In this document: positions 61,645-64,000 of the stretch, piece by piece
Layout: the number at the start of each line of letters is the position of its first letter
How positions within the stretch are numbered: position 1 is the first letter of the stretch
Assembly (NCBI GenBank): GCA_020081605.1
Contig: JAHREC010000011.1
Location: forward strand, 2,046,001 to 2,110,000
DNA from: Albifimbria verrucaria
Taxonomy: Eukaryota > Ascomycota > Sordariomycetes > Hypocreales > Stachybotryaceae
DNA: 64,000 bases
Direction of reading: 5' to 3'
Notes under the pieces: generated by a model
Told to the model about the DNA's origin: nothing
Seen by the model: only the letters and a program-made list of their open reading frames with translations
Databases searched by the model: none
Position numbers and translations under genes: made by a program

Positions 61645-62471
61645 ATGGCCGATTCCGGAAACGCTCCAAAGCCAAGCAGCAGCGTCAAGCTGGTGCTGCT
61701 TGGAGAGGCAGCTGTTGGAAAAGTACGCCCTTCCCCGACGTGCCCGGGTTGCACAATCCAAAGTGTTAACGCATGCGACAGTCTTCGCTAGTCCTGCGCT
61801 TCGTCAACAACGACTTCCAGGAGAACAAGGAGCCCACTATCGGTGGTATGTTTTCCTGCCCGGCGATGCCATGCATATCCTGTCGTCGCGATACTGACCA
61901 CGGGCCGCAGCGGCCTTCCTTACCCAGAAATGTAACCTACCCACCCGAACGATCAAGTTTGAGATCTGGGATACCGCCGGCCAGGAGCGGTTCGCCTCGC
62001 TGGCGCCGATGTACTACCGCAACGCCCAAGCCGCCCTCGTCGTTTACGACCTGACCAAGCCCACATCTCTCATCAAGGCCAAGCACTGGGTTGCCGAGCT
62101 GCAACGGCAAGCATCGCCCGGAATTGTCATTGCTCTGGTTGGAAACAAGCTCGACTTGACCAACGAACCGGCACCCTCTACGGACGACGATGGCGACGAC
62201 GGAGAGGATTCCGGCGACGCGCGGAAGGTGTCCACGGAGGAGGCCAAGTCATACGCCGAGGAGGAAGGCCTGCTCTTCTTCGAGACCAGTGCGAAGACTG
62301 GCCACAACGTAACAGAGGTGTTCACGGCGATTGCCAACGCCATACCCGAGACCTCGTTGAAGAGCGCAAGGGAGGAGCCGCGGCGAGTGCGGCCAGCAGG
62401 GGTGGGGAGGAGCAGAGGGTCAATCTAGGGGACCGAGAGAGTCTGGCGCCAAGGACAACTGCGCTTGCTAG
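61645..62471 (+). CDS. ypt5: RAB5-family GTPase (YPT5/VPS21)
   Basis: About 234 residues, early-endosome Rab. The start lies in caccATGgcc. P-loop GEAAVGKS (residues 20-27), effector region [29 protein letters not shown] and ETSAKTG. An acidic insert ([17 protein letters not shown]) after NKLD is common in filamentous-fungal Rab5. Introns 61723-61781 and 61846-61910. The unbroken frame stops at 62428 with an implausible Arg-rich end. Correcting breaks near 62366 and 62432 yields SGAKDNCAC with stop at 62469-62471, a CxC geranylgeranylation motif as required for Rabs. I therefore extend the gene to 62471. Confidence 0.92.
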
Positions 62472-63233
62472 ATGGACGTTGGGTTGGTTTGTAACGTGCG
62501 GCATCTAGAGCCGCTCGCCTCGCTCAAGTGGAGGTTGTTGGTTGGATCATCTTATGCGTGCCGAGGGCCTGCAACTGGGAGTCAATTTTGCGTTTTCTGG
62601 AGTCACAACTGCTCTAATCCTCTGCCTTACTACCTTGTCTGTCTACCTAGTTCAAATGCCTACATGTCTAGATATTGCTTACTTCAACCTCCGCCTCAGC
62701 TACCATGTCTGCATTTTGGCGCATTGATGGAGTGTCTGCCTACCGGGGTCCCTTATCCGTCATGAACCAAGGATACATATTGAACGAGAAATAGCACACA
62801 GATGATTCATCTCTACGCCCAGTCTAAGTTTACCAACTGCGTTATTTTCCTTGGCGCTCATATTCCCATGCCCATGATTGCATTCGGCATGCTTGTACTC
62901 TGTAGGTCGTTACACTTTGTACTTCCTTCTACCCATACACGTGACCTCGCTCTAGTGCGTCTTGGGGTCTGGCTCTTCCGATTCAGTGGTCCACTTTTTT
63001 CTTCGGCAGCGCGTTCATCAAACTCCTCTTAGCAAGCGGATTCCGATACATTCATGGCAAATCCGTCTGCCTGGACCTGCATCATTGCATGATTGTTTCG
63101 CGTCGCACATCATCGAGGTCACGCGAACGACGTGGCGAACATACACACTCCCTTCCCTCCACGTCGCGATCCAGCTGTCTTGACTCTTCCACCCATGAAG
63201 TCGACTTGAGGATCCGCAGACACCGTCGACGAC
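62472..63233. other. Spacer between RAB5 and the terminal RING gene
   Basis: About 760 bp, RAB5 3' UTR and the next promoter. No coding frame, repeat or RNA gene recognised. Confidence 0.5.
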
Positions 63234-64000
63234 ATGGCTCTGTCCATTTCCGAGGCCCAGGCTGAGCTCATCAGGTTGGTTCCAGCACCTCCAAGTGATA
63301 TTCTTAGTTTCTCGTTGACGCTGACTTTGCCCAGCTCTCTGGCGCCCGACGACATCCCCATCAAACTTCGTTGCGCCATCTGCAGCAAGCTGGCAGTCAA
63401 CGCGTTCCGCCTGCCGTGCTGCGAGCAGGCCATCTGCGAGACATGTATGCGCTCGCGATAATAGGCATCCATTTAACTTTCAAAGCTGACGCAAGCAAGG
63501 CCAATCGAATCTTCCGTCGTCGTGTCCTGTCTGCGAACACTCGCCCTTGAGCGCCGAGGATTGCAATCCGAACAAGTCGCTACGAACTACGATCAGGGTG
63601 TTTCTGCGCACGGCTGAGAAGAAACGTGAGGCCAGCCGGCCGAAAGAGTCCAAAGACTCGGCACCTGCGACGCCGGTTGAAGCGGTTAAGCCATCGCTGC
63701 CGGCTCCAGAAGCACAGCCCAGTGCTGAGGCTGTGACTCAGCCAGAAGCCAATGGGCACGATGAAGAGGTCGGACCTGCCTTGAAGAATGAAACAAGTGT
63801 AGAGGGCACGACGCATGCTGATACCGTATGACACATTGCATTCCTTGGTTGAGCAAACACTAACGAGGTCCAGAAGCAAGCTACGGAACAACCTGAGGAC
63901 CATCAACCAGATGAAGCTACGGAGGCTCCCTCGAACGCTGTTGAAACTCAAGGCGAACACGATGATCAAGTTGTTCCTCAAGATGCGGAGCAGCAGGATG
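63234..64000 (+). CDS. RBBP6/MPE1-type RING protein, 3' end cut by window
   Basis: N-terminal part only. After about 40 residues comes a RING: LRCAICSKLAVNAF, LPCCEQAICETC, SSCPVCEH. The double Cys where classical RINGs have Cys-x-His, plus NKSLRTTIRVFL after the last pair, is the all-Cys pattern seen in RBBP6/MPE1 RINGs, but the DWNN and zinc-knuckle parts are absent here, so this may be a different family. A Pro/Glu/Ala-rich acidic linker continues to the window edge. Introns 63445-63499 and 63826-63873. The frame is intact throughout. Confidence 0.68.

Noticed and set aside
44..62471. Programmed ribosomal frameshifting or a block of pseudogenes
   Set aside because: Breaks affect essential unrelated genes, share no slippery heptamer or downstream structure that I can see, occur several times per gene and track homopolymers. 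Catalytic motifs and splice sites are intact.

Overview
The window is nuclear DNA from a filamentous ascomycete, most likely a Sordariomycete of the Hypocreales type. The support is an all-eukaryotic gene set (nuclear pore, NuA4, separase, exosome, spliceosome), short introns of about 47-94 nt with GT..AG ends and CTAAC/CTGAC-like branch points, genes about 1 kb apart on both strands, and fungus-specific families such as Zn2Cys6 regulators, the DUF5321-like protein and a fungal sterol-glucosyltransferase-like protein. The order is inferred from overall protein style; no marker gene was aligned. I see no transposon, rRNA, tRNA, CRISPR, virus or bacterial operon.

Layout, left to right: NUP192 nucleoporin (+, 44-5274); C3HC4 RING protein resembling SLX8 (-, 5904-6868); a 2.5 kb divergent spacer; mitochondrial DNA polymerase gamma MIP1 (+, 9406-12886); a glomulin/ALF4/Yap1-binding family protein (+, 13924-15794); a sterol-glucosyltransferase-like enzyme with a VPS13/ATG2-like tail (+, 16646-20094); splicing factor SPP2 (-, 20404-21471); NuA4 scaffold EAF1/VID21 (+, 22620-27449); endosomal Na+/H+ exchanger NHX1 (-, 28038-30371); ARL3/ARFRP1 GTPase (+, 31533-32228); exosome subunit RRP45 (-, 32435-33367) head-to-head with splicing factor CWC15 (+, 33603-34492); D-xylulose kinase (-, 34604-36455); an MMT-like cation diffusion facilitator (-, 37447-38752 or further upstream); a SIRT4-like sirtuin (+, 40048-41247) tail-to-tail with a small mitochondrial DUF5321-like protein (-, 41282-41944); separase (+, 42315-48653); a 6.5 kb gene-free stretch leading into a Zn2Cys6 transcription factor (+, 55124-58346); ribosome-biogenesis factor KRI1 (-, 58908-60945); RAB5/YPT5 GTPase (+, 61645-62471); and a RING protein cut by the window end (+, 63234-64000).

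There is no single pathway. This is a housekeeping block with recurring themes: mitochondrial functions (MIP1, SIRT4-like, DUF5321-like, MMT-like CDF), RNA and ribosome processing (SPP2, RRP45, CWC15, KRI1), endomembrane traffic and ion homeostasis (ARL3, RAB5, NHX1, the glucosyltransferase) and chromosome or nuclear biology (NUP192, EAF1, separase, SLX8-like).

The most important property for any reader is that most genes are broken by single-base frame shifts, about forty by my reading. Almost all behave as one missing base, usually in a run of three to five identical bases and most often C or G. They hit indispensable genes equally, the protein continues perfectly in the next frame, and splice sites and catalytic motifs are intact. 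I read this as uncorrected homopolymer error in the assembly, not gene decay. Coordinates are therefore gene spans, and naive translation will truncate most products. I did not find a convincing undescribed system; the best biological lead is the lipid-transfer-like tail on the glucosyltransferase.
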